Shown: positions 9,101 through 16,671 of the stretch, one piece after another | Numbering within the stretch: the stretch's first letter is position 1 | Layout of the letters: each line of letters opens with the position of its first letter | Assembly (NCBI RefSeq): GCF_029714405.1 | Contig: NZ_CP121650.1 | Coordinates: forward strand, 4,097,001 to 4,161,000 | Length of the DNA: 64,000 nt | Direction of reading: 5' to 3' | DNA from: Bradyrhizobium sp. CB82 | GTDB lineage: Bacteria; Pseudomonadota; Alphaproteobacteria; Rhizobiales; Xanthobacteraceae | Position numbers and translations under genes: made by a program | Notes under the pieces: generated by a model | What the model saw: the letters and a program-made list of their open reading frames with translations, nothing else | What the model was told of the DNA's origin: nothing | The model's database searches: none

Positions 9101-9721
9101 CGGACGCACGACGCGGCCGTGCAGCATGCCGGGAACGCGGACGTCGTGGACGAAGGTCAGCTCGCCCGTCGCCTTCGCGGGCAGGTCGACGCGCGGCACC
9201 GAGTGGCCGACGATGGCGTAGTCGCCGACGGGTTTCACGGTGACATCATCGGCAAGCTCGAGGCGAATCGTCTCATCGCCGATCAGCTCACCAAAGCTGA
9301 TGCTGCGGTTGTGGCCGCGAACGAGCCCGTCCTCGATGCTGAGTTCCGCAGACGGCAGCTCCAGCCTTTCGGCGGCGCGCGCGATCAGAAAATGCCGCGC
9401 TTGCGCGGCGGCCCTGCGCAGGGGAATGGCGGTGATCTGGATCGTCTCGCTCGCAATCGTCGCGCCCTGGTTCGGCACGACGGCCGTATCGCCGAGCACC
9501 ACGACGACGCGGGCAAAGGACACGTCGAGCTCCTCGGCAACGATCTGGCCGAGCGCGGTGCGGATGCCGGTGCCGAGATCGACATGGCCGTTGTAAGCGC
9601 TGACCGAGCCGTCCGCGGTGATCCGGACAAAGGTCTCGGACGCGCCGTCGTCCAGTGCGCGGGCCACGACGAGCGAGCCGGAGCGCCGCTCAGCTTCATT
9701 CGAAACAGGGGAGGCCATCAA
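6194..9721 (-). CDS. nicB: Nicotinate dehydrogenase large subunit (molybdopterin domain plus three cytochrome c domains)
   Basis: The 1175-residue protein is built like Pseudomonas putida NicB: an N-terminal aldehyde-oxidase/xanthine-dehydrogenase-type molybdopterin domain (about 1-730), one hydrophobic anchor (about 748-775), and three cytochrome c domains with haem motifs CAECH at 804, CSACH at 950 and CAVCH at 1079. Together with NicA it hydroxylates nicotinate at C6 and passes electrons through the haems to the respiratory chain, so it works at the inner membrane. It overlaps nicA by 4 bases (ATGA), and its 3' end faces the hairpin at 6124. Isoquinoline 1-oxidoreductase-type homologues share the domain order, but the neighbouring reductase and enamidase make nicotinate the best substrate. 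Confidence 0.88.
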   Translation of the reverse strand: MMASPVSNEAERRSGSLVVARALDDGASETFVRITADGSVSAYNGHVDLGTGIRTALGQIVAEELDVSFARVVVVLGDTAVVPNQGATIASETIQITAIPLRRAAAQARHFLIARAAERLELPSAELSIEDGLVRGHNRSISFGELIGDETIRLELADDVTVKPVGDYAIVGHSVPRVDLPAKATGELTFVHDVRVPGMLHGRVVRPPYAGVDAGPFVGTSLIAVDESSVRDVPGLVGVVRIGDFVGVVAEREENAILAASQLKVSWKPTPALPDLADLETALRANPSTPRTLIDKGDVTAAIAGAAKPMQRTYVWPYQMHASIGPSCAVADYQDAAIRVWSGTQNPHILRTDLALLIERPETEIEVIRLEAAGCYGRNCADDVTADALLLSRAVGRPVRVQLTREQEHAWEPKGAAQLIDVNGGLNADGGVAGYDLATRYPSNAAPTLALLLTGRISPEPDVLQMGDRTAIPPYDYDHMRVVAHDMAPIVRASWFRGVSSLPNTFAHESYIDELATEAGVDPIEYRLRYLRDQRAVDLVNAVAERAGWTPRPARQDKDGEIVHGRGFAYALYVHSKFPGYGAAWSAWITDVAVNKMTGDVSVTRVVAGQDSGLMINPDGVRHQIQGNVIQSTSRALMEEVSFERGAVAAREWGAYPIIPFPDVPKIDVLMLPRQDQPPLGVGESASVPSAAAIANAIFDATGVRFREPPFTPERILTGLRSDVPTEAEALPAPVAVPTRSWTNPFAKRAGIFATMAALCTAAIGIGAALVPGRAIAPIGRPDASVYSAATIARGRQLAALGNCAECHTTVGGALNAGGRGLETPFGTIYSTNITPDIDTGIGAWSYPAFERAMREGLHRDGRQLYPAFPYTHFAKTSDADMQALYAYLMAQPAVHATAPSNSLAFPFNLRPLLAGWNALFHQTGEFKPDSAKSEQWNRGAYLVDGLGHCSACHSPRNALGAEQRNAYLAGGFAEGWEAPALTSLSRAPIPWSEDELYAYLRTGHSRFHGVAAGPMAPIVRDLASLPDHDIRAMAVYLGSFNDTATNGQAQDALAARLESATQVTIASSTGARLYQGACAVCHEVGGLALFGSRPSLALNSNLHGATPDNLVQVILHGITEPASSDLGYMPAFKHSMSDAQVEELVTFLRKQFAPDKPAWTGIRETIARVRTSAN

Positions 9722-10200
9722 TCACCGGCCTCGGCAAGCTGGCCTGATGCGCGCATCACGGCGCGGACGATTTCGACATGCGTGCCGCAGCGGCAGAGAT
9801 TGTAACGCAGCGCTGCCATCGCCTCCTGCGCGGTCGGCTGAGGGTTGATCGCAAGTAGCGCCTTCGTGGTCATGATCATGCCGTTGAGGCAGTAGCCGCA
9901 TTGCGCGGCCTGCTCATCGATGAAGGCCTGCTGCACCGGGTCGGGCTTGTCGCGCGTGCCGAGACCTTCGAGCGTCACGATGTCGCGCCCCACGCAGCCG
10001 CTGATCGGAATGACGCAGGAACGCGCGGCAAGCCCGTCGATCAGGACAGTGCAGGTGCCGCATTCGCCGAGGCCGCAGCCATATTTGGGACCGTTGAGCG
10101 CGAGGTCGTTGCGCAGCACGTACAGCAGCGGCGTCTCCGGTGCGGCGGCGACGTCGTGGATCCTGCCATTCACGGTGAGGCGGATCATTGTCTGCGTCAT
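9718..10200 (-). CDS. nicA: Nicotinate dehydrogenase small [2Fe-2S] subunit
   Basis: A 160-residue ferredoxin-type subunit. The plant-type cluster motif is CGLGECGTC (about residues 42-50) with a later Cys near 62, and the second cluster is formed by CGYC (about 101-104) and CRC (about 137-139), the standard two-cluster layout of small subunits of molybdenum hydroxylases. It relays electrons from the Mo site of NicB to the haems. The ATG at 10200 is preferred; an upstream in-frame extension to 10281 would run through the operator. It is the first gene of the nicAB operon, transcribed away from hnr. Confidence 0.9.
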   Translation of the reverse strand: MTQTMIRLTVNGRIHDVAAAPETPLLYVLRNDLALNGPKYGCGLGECGTCTVLIDGLAARSCVIPISGCVGRDIVTLEGLGTRDKPDPVQQAFIDEQAAQCGYCLNGMIMTTKALLAINPQPTAQEAMAALRYNLCRCGTHVEIVRAVMRASGQLAEAGD

Positions 10201-10244
10201 CTCTGGTCCCGGCGCGGTGCGCGCGTGTCGAATTGCGAAGCATG

Positions 10245-10272
10245 ACGATACCGTTTGTACACAAACGTGCAA
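10245..10272 (-). promoter_or_regulatory. nicAB promoter with regulon operator
   Basis: The palindrome CGTTTGTACACAAACG (10252-10267) matches TTYGTAYACRAA. On the minus strand it sits between a -35-like TTGCAC (10272-10267) and a -10-like TATCGT (10250-10245) with 16-bp spacing, the classic place for a repressor to block polymerase. nicA starts 45 bases downstream. Confidence 0.65.
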
Positions 10273-10375
10273 GCACCGCATGCCGCAGTGCAGCGCGGCT
10301 GCCTGCTTTGTGGACAGGGCGGGCAGGCGGATGAGGTTTTATTCGGCAGCCTCGCGGTTTTGCCGGTGGCGCCGC

Positions 10376-10418
10376 TTGACAGCTTCCGGCATCGCGCGCA
10401 ACATCGTTCGTATACGAA
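10376..10418 (+). promoter_or_regulatory. hnr promoter with regulon operator
   Basis: TTGACA (10376-10381) is followed after 17 bp by a weak -10, CAACAT (10399-10404). The perfect 12-bp palindrome TTCGTATACGAA (10407-10418) lies just downstream, around the expected transcription start. The same TTYGTAYACRAA consensus occurs before nicA and between ena and fpr. Confidence 0.65.
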
Positions 10419-10448
10419 TGATAACCGCCGTGATCCGCTGGCTTTGAC

Positions 10449-11906
10449 ATGGTGACTGAAGCGACGAGCGCTGCCTCCGACAAGATCCGCTGCGATGCCT
10501 GTCCGGTGATGTGCTACATCAAGCCGGGCGCCGCGGGTGCCTGTGACCGCTACGCCAACCACGAGGGCAAGCTCGTCCGCGTCGATCCGCATATCATCCT
10601 CGAGCGCACGGTCTCGCATGGCGGCAAGCTCGTGCCGTTCAGCCGGTCAGAGGATTGGGACGGCAAGATCGTCCACGAACCCTCGACCTTCGTCACAGCA
10701 ATCGGCGCGGGCACGACCTATCCCGACTACAAGCCGGCGCCGTTCATCGTCTCGTCGGAGGTCGATGGCGTCGACATGGTCACCGTCGTCACCGAAGGCA
10801 TCTTCTCCTATTGCGGCGTCAAGGTGAAGATCGACACCGACCGCTATCTCGGCCCGGAAAGCGCGACCGTGCGCGCGCAGGGCGAGGCGGTCGGTCACGT
10901 CACGACCAGCGAATACGGTTCGCAGATGCTGTCGCTCGGCGGCGTGCATCATCTGACTGGCGGCTCCAAGAAGGAGGGCCGCGTCACCTGCGATACGCTG
11001 ATGGATCTCTCCAACTGCAAGCCGGTCGAGTTCACGATCGACGGTGGCGCGACGGTGGTCGTGCAGGCGGGCGAGCCACCGATCGTCAACGGCGTGAAGG
11101 AAGAGCGCATGCGGGTCGGCTGCGGCTCGGCGACGATCGGCATGTTCGCAAAGCAGTGGCACGGCAAGGTCGACGAGGTCGTCGTGGTCGACGACCACAT
11201 CACCGGCGTGCTCAGCGAGCACCAGGCCGGCAAGCTGCTCGACATCGCCGACACCGGCATCAAGATGAAGGGCCGGCGCTCGACGCCCGGCCGCTATTTT
11301 CAGGTCGCCGATCCCGGCACGGGCTGGGGCGGGACGAACATCTCCGATCCGCTGTCGATCCTCGGTCCGTTCGATGCCAAGGAAGCGAAACCCGGGCTGA
11401 CCATGCTGATGGTCTCCACGACCGGCGAGCACGCGTCCTACTATGTGCTCGACGATGCCTTGAAGCCTGTCGAGACCGAGATGCCGGCGGATTTGCGATT
11501 CTCGGTCGAGCGCATCCAGGAGAATTGCGAGCCGGCCTTGTGCACCGTGCTGTTCATGGCGGGGGCCGGCGGTTCCTTGCGCGCCGGCGTCACCGACAAC
11601 CCGGTGCGGCTGACGCGCTCGGTGAAGGATGCCCTGACACGCGTCACCAGCGGGGGCGCGCCGGTTTATGTCTGGCCGGGCGGCGGTATCACCTACATGG
11701 TCGATGTCACGCAGATGCCGGCCGGTGCGTTCGGCTATGTGCCGACGCCGGCCCTTGTCGCACCGATCGAGTTCACGATGAGGCTGTCCGATTATGCTGC
11801 GCTCGGGGGCCACATGGACCATGTGCGTCCGCTGTCCGAGGTCCAGGAGAGCGATGATAGCCGCCAGGTGCCGTGGCAGAACCCGATCCCGGGGCGGCGC
11901 GCATGA
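10449..11906 (+). CDS. hnr: 6-hydroxynicotinate reductase (ferredoxin-dependent)
   Basis: The 485-residue protein resembles the Eubacterium barkeri enzyme, which reduces 6-hydroxynicotinate to 1,4,5,6-tetrahydro-6-oxonicotinate using reduced ferredoxin and was reported to carry a covalently bound flavin plus one [2Fe-2S] and two [4Fe-4S] clusters. An N-terminal cysteine motif, C15-x2-C18-x3-C22-x9-C32, is visible, with further cysteines at 122, 181, 190, 225, 360 and 365 available for clusters. Surrounding nicAB, enamidase and ferredoxin reductase genes support the assignment. It is first in an operon with the UPF0280 gene (overlap ATGA) and probably the AA_synth and transporter genes. An alternative GTG start exists at 10452. 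Finding it in an aerobe-type genome next to cytochrome-linked NicB is unusual. Confidence 0.85.
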   Translation: MVTEATSAASDKIRCDACPVMCYIKPGAAGACDRYANHEGKLVRVDPHIILERTVSHGGKLVPFSRSEDWDGKIVHEPSTFVTAIGAGTTYPDYKPAPFIVSSEVDGVDMVTVVTEGIFSYCGVKVKIDTDRYLGPESATVRAQGEAVGHVTTSEYGSQMLSLGGVHHLTGGSKKEGRVTCDTLMDLSNCKPVEFTIDGGATVVVQAGEPPIVNGVKEERMRVGCGSATIGMFAKQWHGKVDEVVVVDDHITGVLSEHQAGKLLDIADTGIKMKGRRSTPGRYFQVADPGTGWGGTNISDPLSILGPFDAKEAKPGLTMLMVSTTGEHASYYVLDDALKPVETEMPADLRFSVERIQENCEPALCTVLFMAGAGGSLRAGVTDNPVRLTRSVKDALTRVTSGGAPVYVWPGGGITYMVDVTQMPAGAFGYVPTPALVAPIEFTMRLSDYAALGGHMDHVRPLSEVQESDDSRQVPWQNPIPGRRA

Positions 11907-12802
11907 TGAGACTCCCGCAAATCGCATTGCTGTCTGATGGCCGGCGGCTGCATTTGCAGGATGGTCCGATTGATCTGATCGTGGAGGCGAGGGGAGCCGG
12001 GCACCGGGTGCGCGCGGCCTATGAGGCGGCGGCGGGGCGTTTCACCGGGCTGCTCGACGCGCTCTGCGCGGAGTTGACGGAATTGCGCAAGCCCGCGACG
12101 GCGGGGGTCTGTTCGTTGACCGGCCTCGTTGCGCGACGGATGCACGCCGCGGTCGCGCCGTATGCGGCCGACTGCTTCATCACGCCGATGGCCGCGGTTG
12201 CGGGCAGCGTGGCGGAGGAAATTCTGAGCGTCATGCTGAATGCCGCGCAGCTCGACCAGGCCTACGTCAACAACGGTGGCGATATCGCGCTTCATCTTGG
12301 CGAAGGCGAGCACTTTACCATCGGCTTGATGGACCGACCCGACCGCGACGGCGTGATGCGGGCGATGACGATCGAGGCGGACGATCCGGTCCGCGGCATC
12401 GCGACCAGCGGGCGCCATGGCCGCAGTTTCTCGCTCGGAATTGCCGATGCGGTGACGGTGCTGGCTGCGACGGCCTCGCAAGCCGATGCGGCAGCGACCG
12501 TCATCGCCAATGCCGTCGATCTGCCAGGGCATCCGGCGGTCGAGCGCCGTCCGGCGAACGAGATCCAGCCCGACAATGATCTCGGCGCGCGTCTCGTCAC
12601 CCGCGACGTCGGCGCGTTGTCTCAGACAGAAATTCGTGAGGCGCTCCAATCTGGCGCAGAATGTGCACGGCAAGTGTTCGATCGCGGGCTGATCGAGGGT
12701 GCCGTGCTCAGGCTTTGTGGTGATATGCTCGTCATCGGGACCAGGGATATTGAACGGCAGCGGCCGCGCGCCCGCATCGCGGGGAGCGCGATCCATGCCT
12801 GA
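11903..12802 (+). CDS. UPF0280 family protein (ApbE-like fold)
   Basis: The 299-residue product belongs to UPF0280, a family placed in the ApbE-like superfamily. The AAVAGSVAEEIL and YVNNGGDIALHL blocks (about residues 98-135) match the N-G-G-D-I core that ApbE proteins use around Mg2+ and FAD. ApbE transfers FMN covalently to Thr of target proteins. Since E. barkeri Hnr holds a covalent flavin, and this gene overlaps hnr by 4 bases, I infer a maturation role: attaching flavin to Hnr. That is not proven for UPF0280. The ATG at 11903 is chosen because of the overlap; ATG 11873 would extend 34 bases into hnr. Confidence 0.8.
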   Translation: MMRLPQIALLSDGRRLHLQDGPIDLIVEARGAGHRVRAAYEAAAGRFTGLLDALCAELTELRKPATAGVCSLTGLVARRMHAAVAPYAADCFITPMAAVAGSVAEEILSVMLNAAQLDQAYVNNGGDIALHLGEGEHFTIGLMDRPDRDGVMRAMTIEADDPVRGIATSGRHGRSFSLGIADAVTVLAATASQADAAATVIANAVDLPGHPAVERRPANEIQPDNDLGARLVTRDVGALSQTEIREALQSGAECARQVFDRGLIEGAVLRLCGDMLVIGTRDIERQRPRARIAGSAIHA

Positions 12803-12817
12803 ACGGGGAAGCAAGTC

Positions 12818-13402
12818 ATGAGCGCGATCATCCGCAAGATCGTCACCGTCGTCGAAGAGACGCAGATGGAGATGGGAAGGTCCGTGTCGCCGCCGACCCG
12901 GCGCGCCGCGGCGATCGCCGTGATCGAGAACCCGTTCGCCGGAAGATATGTCGAGGACCTGTCGCCGCTGATCGCGATCGGCGAGGAGCTCGGCGATTTG
13001 TTGTCGAAGCGTGCCGTAGCGGCGCTCGGCATCGACGGTGCAAAAGTGCAGAGCTACGGCAAGGCCGCTGCCGTCGGCGAGAACGGCGAGCTGGAGCATG
13101 CGGCCGCGATCCTGCATCCGAAGATGGGCGCGCCGGTGCGCAAGACCCTGACCAAGGGCGCGGCGCTGATCCCGTCGTCGAAAAAGCGCAGCGGGCCCGG
13201 CACGACGCTCGACATTCCCTTGGGCCACAAGGACGCGGCCTTCGTGCGCAGCCATTTTGACGGCATGGAAGTGCAGATCAACGACGCGCCGCGGGCCAAC
13301 GAGATCATGGTTGCGGTCGCCGTCACCGACAGCGGCCGTCCGCTGCCGCGGGTCGGGGGCTTAACGGTTGCAGAGATCAAGGGCGAAGACGGCCTGCGTT
13401 AA
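12818..13402 (+). CDS. Amino acid synthesis family protein (PF06684 type)
   Basis: A 194-residue protein of the AA_synth family: an N-terminal KIVTVVEETQMEMG strand, the RAAAIAVIENPFAGRY block near residues 28-43 and the late IPLGHKDAAFVRSHFDGMEV segment near 130-150. Members are small alpha/beta proteins often found beside amidohydrolases or ring-opening enzymes; no reaction is established to my knowledge. It lies 15 bases after the UPF0280 stop and 23 bases before the transporter gene, so it is within the nicotinate operon. It could act on a tetrahydro-oxonicotinate or formylglutarate intermediate, but nothing in the sequence shows that. Confidence 0.75.
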   Translation: MSAIIRKIVTVVEETQMEMGRSVSPPTRRAAAIAVIENPFAGRYVEDLSPLIAIGEELGDLLSKRAVAALGIDGAKVQSYGKAAAVGENGELEHAAAILHPKMGAPVRKTLTKGAALIPSSKKRSGPGTTLDIPLGHKDAAFVRSHFDGMEVQINDAPRANEIMVAVAVTDSGRPLPRVGGLTVAEIKGEDGLR

Positions 13403-13425
13403 TCTTTAAATCAGTGGAGGTTGGG

Positions 13426-14628
13426 ATGCGAGCAACGAAGTATTTTGTGGGCGCGGCGTTTGCGCTCCTGGTCGGCGGCATGGCCGGCTCGGTGAAGGCG
13501 CAGGAGATCAAGATCGGCGAGATCAACAGCTATTCGCTGCTGCCGGCGTTTACCGAGCCCTACCGTAAGGGCTGGCAGCTCGCCGTCGAGGAGATCAACG
13601 CGGCCGGCGGCATCAACGGCAAGAAGCTTGTCGTGATCTCCAAGGATGACGGCGGCAAGCCGGCCGATGCGCAAACCGCGGCCAATGAGCTCGTGTCGAG
13701 CGAAGGCGTCGCGATGCTCGCGGGCACGTTCTTGTCGAACATCGGCCTTGCCGTGAGCGACTTCGCCAACCAGAAGAAGGTGTTCTTCCTCGCCGCCGAG
13801 CCGCTGACCGATGCCGTCACCTGGTCGAAGGGGAACAAGTACACGTTCCGCCTGCGTCCCTCGAACTACATGCAGGCCGCGATGCTGGTGGAAGCGGCGG
13901 CCAAGCTGCCGGCAAAACGCTGGGCGACGATCGCGCCGAACTATGAATACGGCCAGTCGGCAGTCGCGGTGTTCAAGAAGCTGATGTCGGAGAAGCGTCC
14001 GGACATCCAGTGGGTCGACGAGCAGTGGCCGCCGCAGGGCAAGATCGATGCTGGCCCGGTGGTGCAGGCAGTCGCCCAAGCCAATCCGGAGGCGATCCTC
14101 AACGTCACCTTCGGCGCCGATCTCGTGAAGCTCGTGCGCGAAGGCAATACCCGCGGCCTGTTCAAGGGACGCGAGGTCGTCTCCTTCCTGACCGGCGAGC
14201 CGGAATATCTCGACCCGCTGAAGGACGAGACGCCCGAGGGCTGGATCGTCACCGGCTATCCCTGGTACTCGATCAAGACCCCCGAGCATGACGCGTTCCT
14301 CAAGGCCTACCAGGCCAAGTACAACGACTATCCGCGCCTCGGTTCGATCGTTGGCTATCAGACCATCAAGTCGGCGGCGGCGATCCTGGCCAAGGCCGGT
14401 TCGACCGATCCGGAGAAGCTGATCGCAGCAGCCGAAGGGCTCTCGGTGGGCTCACCCTTCGGCGAGATGACCTTCCGCAAGATCGATCACCAGTCGACGC
14501 TCGGGGCCTTCGTCGGCAAGACCGCCCTGAAGGACGGCAAGGGCGTCATGGTTGACTCGTCCTATAAGAAGGGCGCGGACTATCTGCCGAGCGATGCCGA
14601 AGTCGAGAAGCTACGCCCGAAGGATTGA
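13426..14628 (+). CDS. Liv-type ABC transporter periplasmic substrate-binding protein
   Basis: The 400-residue precursor starts with a typical Sec signal peptide (charged start, hydrophobic core, VKA-QE cleavage near residue 26) and then the IKIGEINSYS start of type I periplasmic binding proteins (Peripla_BP_6). The AGGINGKKL block near 62 is the usual Liv-family feature. ATG 13426 follows GGAGG at a good distance. Position between the AA_synth gene and the permease suggests it binds nicotinate, 6-hydroxynicotinate or a related acid; ligand specificity is inferred from context only. Confidence 0.88.
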   Translation: MRATKYFVGAAFALLVGGMAGSVKAQEIKIGEINSYSLLPAFTEPYRKGWQLAVEEINAAGGINGKKLVVISKDDGGKPADAQTAANELVSSEGVAMLAGTFLSNIGLAVSDFANQKKVFFLAAEPLTDAVTWSKGNKYTFRLRPSNYMQAAMLVEAAAKLPAKRWATIAPNYEYGQSAVAVFKKLMSEKRPDIQWVDEQWPPQGKIDAGPVVQAVAQANPEAILNVTFGADLVKLVREGNTRGLFKGREVVSFLTGEPEYLDPLKDETPEGWIVTGYPWYSIKTPEHDAFLKAYQAKYNDYPRLGSIVGYQTIKSAAAILAKAGSTDPEKLIAAAEGLSVGSPFGEMTFRKIDHQSTLGAFVGKTALKDGKGVMVDSSYKKGADYLPSDAEVEKLRPKD

Positions 14629-14635
14629 TGTTGCG

Positions 14636-14745
14636 ACTACACCGGGGGCCTCATGGTTCGAGACGCGCGGCGTCGCCGCGCTCCTCGCCATGAGGGTCTC
14701 GGACTCATCCTGAGGAGGCGCGAAGCGCCGTCTCGAAGGATGAAG
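14636..14745. repeat. Paired palindromic repeats between binding protein and permease
   Basis: Two hairpins lie side by side: CCTCATGG (14649-14656) pairs with CCATGAGG (14688-14695), and TCATCCT (14705-14711) pairs with AGGATGA (14737-14743). Such elements are common intergenic repeats in this genus. Here, inside an operon, they could protect the binding-protein message and lower expression of the permease relative to it. Confidence 0.7.
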
Positions 14746-14781
14746 CCCGTATGCTGAGAGTCTTGTGAAGCCGGACCGCCG

Positions 14782-16671
14782 ATGGCCTTTTATGTCGTAC
14801 AGTTTCTGACCGGACTCGCCAGCGCGGCGTCGCTATTCCTGGTGGCTTCGGGCCTGTCGATCATCTTCGGCGTGACGCGGATCGTGAACTTTGCGCACGG
14901 TGCCTTCTACATGGTCGGCGCCTACATCGCCTTCACGCTGACGGATCGCCTCTCCGGCGCGTTCGGCTTCTGGGGCGGCATCGTTGCAGCGGCGCTCGCG
15001 GTGGCGCTGATCGGTGTCCTCGTCGAGATGGTGCTGCTTCGGCGCATCTATCACGCGCCCGAACTGTTCCAGTTGCTCGCGACCTTCGGCCTGACGCTGA
15101 TGGTCGAGGACCTGGTCGTGCTCATCTGGGGCCCCGATGACCTCCTCGGCCGCCGTGCGCCGGGCTTCAAGGGCGCGGTGGATTTCTTCGGCCAGAACAT
15201 CCCGAGCTACGACCTGTTCCTGATCGTGCTCGGCCCGGTCGTGCTTGGCATCCTTTGGCTGCTGTTCCAGCGCACCCGTTGGGGCGTGCTGGTGCGCGCG
15301 GCGACGCAGGACCGCGACATGGTGGCGGCGCTCGGCGTCAATCAGAAATGGCTGTTCACGTCGGTGTTCGCGGTCGGCGTCTTCCTCGCAGCGCTCGGCG
15401 GCGCGCTGCAGATTCCGCGCGATGCCGTGCATCACGCCATGGATTTGCGCATCATCGTCGAGGTCTTCGTGGTCGTCGTGATCGGCGGTCTCGGCAGCAT
15501 CGTCGGCGCCTTCGTCGCGGCGGTGCTGGTCTCCGAGCTCAACGCCTTCGGCATCCTGATCTTCCCGAAGATCTCCATCATCCTGGTCTTCCTGGTGATG
15601 GCGGTGGTGCTGATCGTGCGGCCGTGGGGCCTGTTCGGCAAGCCTGAGGCGCCCGCGCGCCGGACGCCGGGCCTCACCGTCAATCCCTGGCGGCCGCTGA
15701 CGTCGAACGAACGGCTGGCCGCACTTGCTGCGCTCGTCCTCGCGGCAGGGCTGCCGCTGTTCGCCGGCAGCTATGCGCTGACGGTCGGCTCGGAGATCGC
15801 GATCTTCGTGATCTTCGCCGTCAGCCTGCATTTCCTGATGGCGGTCGGCGGCCTCGCGTCCTTTGGACACGCCGCGTATTTCGGGCTCGGCGCATATGGT
15901 ATTGCGTTCCTCGCCAAGATGGCCGGCTTGCCGATGATCGTCTGCCTGCTGCTGGGGCCGCTGCTCGGCTGTCTCGGTGCCGCCGTGTTCGGCTTCTTCG
16001 CCGTGCAGCTCTCGGGCGTCTATTTCGCGATGCTGACGCTCGCCTTTGCGCAGATCGTATGGTCGATCGCGTTCCAGTGGGTCAGCGTCACCGGCGGCGA
16101 CAACGGCATCCTGGGCGTCTGGCCGGAAAAATGGGCGGCGAGCCCCTCGCATTTCTACTGGCTGGCGCTTGGCGTTGCCGCGCTCGTGACGATCGCCTTG
16201 CGCATCGCGGTGTTCTCGCCGTTTGGCTACGCGCTGCGCGCCACGCGCGACTCGGCGCTACGGAGCGAAGCGATCGGCATCAACGTCAAGCAAATGCAGT
16301 GGACGGCGTTCGTGATCGCGGGAACGACGGCCGCCATCGGCGGAGCGCTGTTCGCGTACCTGAAGGGCAGCGTCTTCCCGGACAATCTCGGCATCTCGCT
16401 CTCGGTCGATGCGCTCGTCATGGTGCTGCTCGGTGGCGTTGAGACTGTGTCGGGCGCGGTGATCGGCGCGATCGTGTACAAGGCACTCAATATCTGGCTC
16501 GTCAGCCAGACCGACCTGTCGAAGCTCGTGCTCGGCGGCTTCATCGTGCTGATCGTCGTCGTCTTCCCGAAGGGCATCGTCGGCATGCTGGAGATGCTCG
16601 CGCAACGGCGCAAGGGGGCTTCGCCGCCGGGCTCCACTTTGCTCGCCAAACCGATCGGGCCCGCCGAATGA
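14782..16671 (+). CDS. Fused LivH-LivM ABC transporter permease
   Basis: A 629-residue integral membrane protein that joins both Liv permeases. Residues about 1-290 are LivH-like (FGVTRIVNFAHGAFYMVGAY near 35, then IGGLGSIVGAFVA near 235), and residues about 330-600 are LivM-like (GGLASFGHAAYFGLGAYG near 360, LRATRDSALRSEAIGIN near 487, LLGGVETVSGAVIGA near 550). Separate permeases are the rule, and the second transporter in this window (60.4-62.2 kb) has them separate, but LivHM fusions are known. It overlaps the ATPase gene by 4 bases. Confidence 0.88.
   Translation: MAFYVVQFLTGLASAASLFLVASGLSIIFGVTRIVNFAHGAFYMVGAYIAFTLTDRLSGAFGFWGGIVAAALAVALIGVLVEMVLLRRIYHAPELFQLLATFGLTLMVEDLVVLIWGPDDLLGRRAPGFKGAVDFFGQNIPSYDLFLIVLGPVVLGILWLLFQRTRWGVLVRAATQDRDMVAALGVNQKWLFTSVFAVGVFLAALGGALQIPRDAVHHAMDLRIIVEVFVVVVIGGLGSIVGAFVAAVLVSELNAFGILIFPKISIILVFLVMAVVLIVRPWGLFGKPEAPARRTPGLTVNPWRPLTSNERLAALAALVLAAGLPLFAGSYALTVGSEIAIFVIFAVSLHFLMAVGGLASFGHAAYFGLGAYGIAFLAKMAGLPMIVCLLLGPLLGCLGAAVFGFFAVQLSGVYFAMLTLAFAQIVWSIAFQWVSVTGGDNGILGVWPEKWAASPSHFYWLALGVAALVTIALRIAVFSPFGYALRATRDSALRSEAIGINVKQMQWTAFVIAGTTAAIGGALFAYLKGSVFPDNLGISLSVDALVMVLLGGVETVSGAVIGAIVYKALNIWLVSQTDLSKLVLGGFIVLIVVVFPKGIVGMLEMLAQRRKGASPPGSTLLAKPIGPAE

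Noticed and set aside
7853..9805. 650-residue plus-strand frame opposite nicB
   Set aside because: Antisense shadow of the molybdopterin domain; no start signal and no domain, while nicB has full-length family features.
14636..14745. CRISPR-like array
   Set aside because: Only two hairpins of different sequence are present; there are no regularly spaced identical repeats here or anywhere in the window.
14833..16152. 439-residue minus-strand frame opposite the fused permease
   Set aside because: Composed of charged repeats (Asp, His, Arg, Gln) as expected from the complement of membrane-protein codons.
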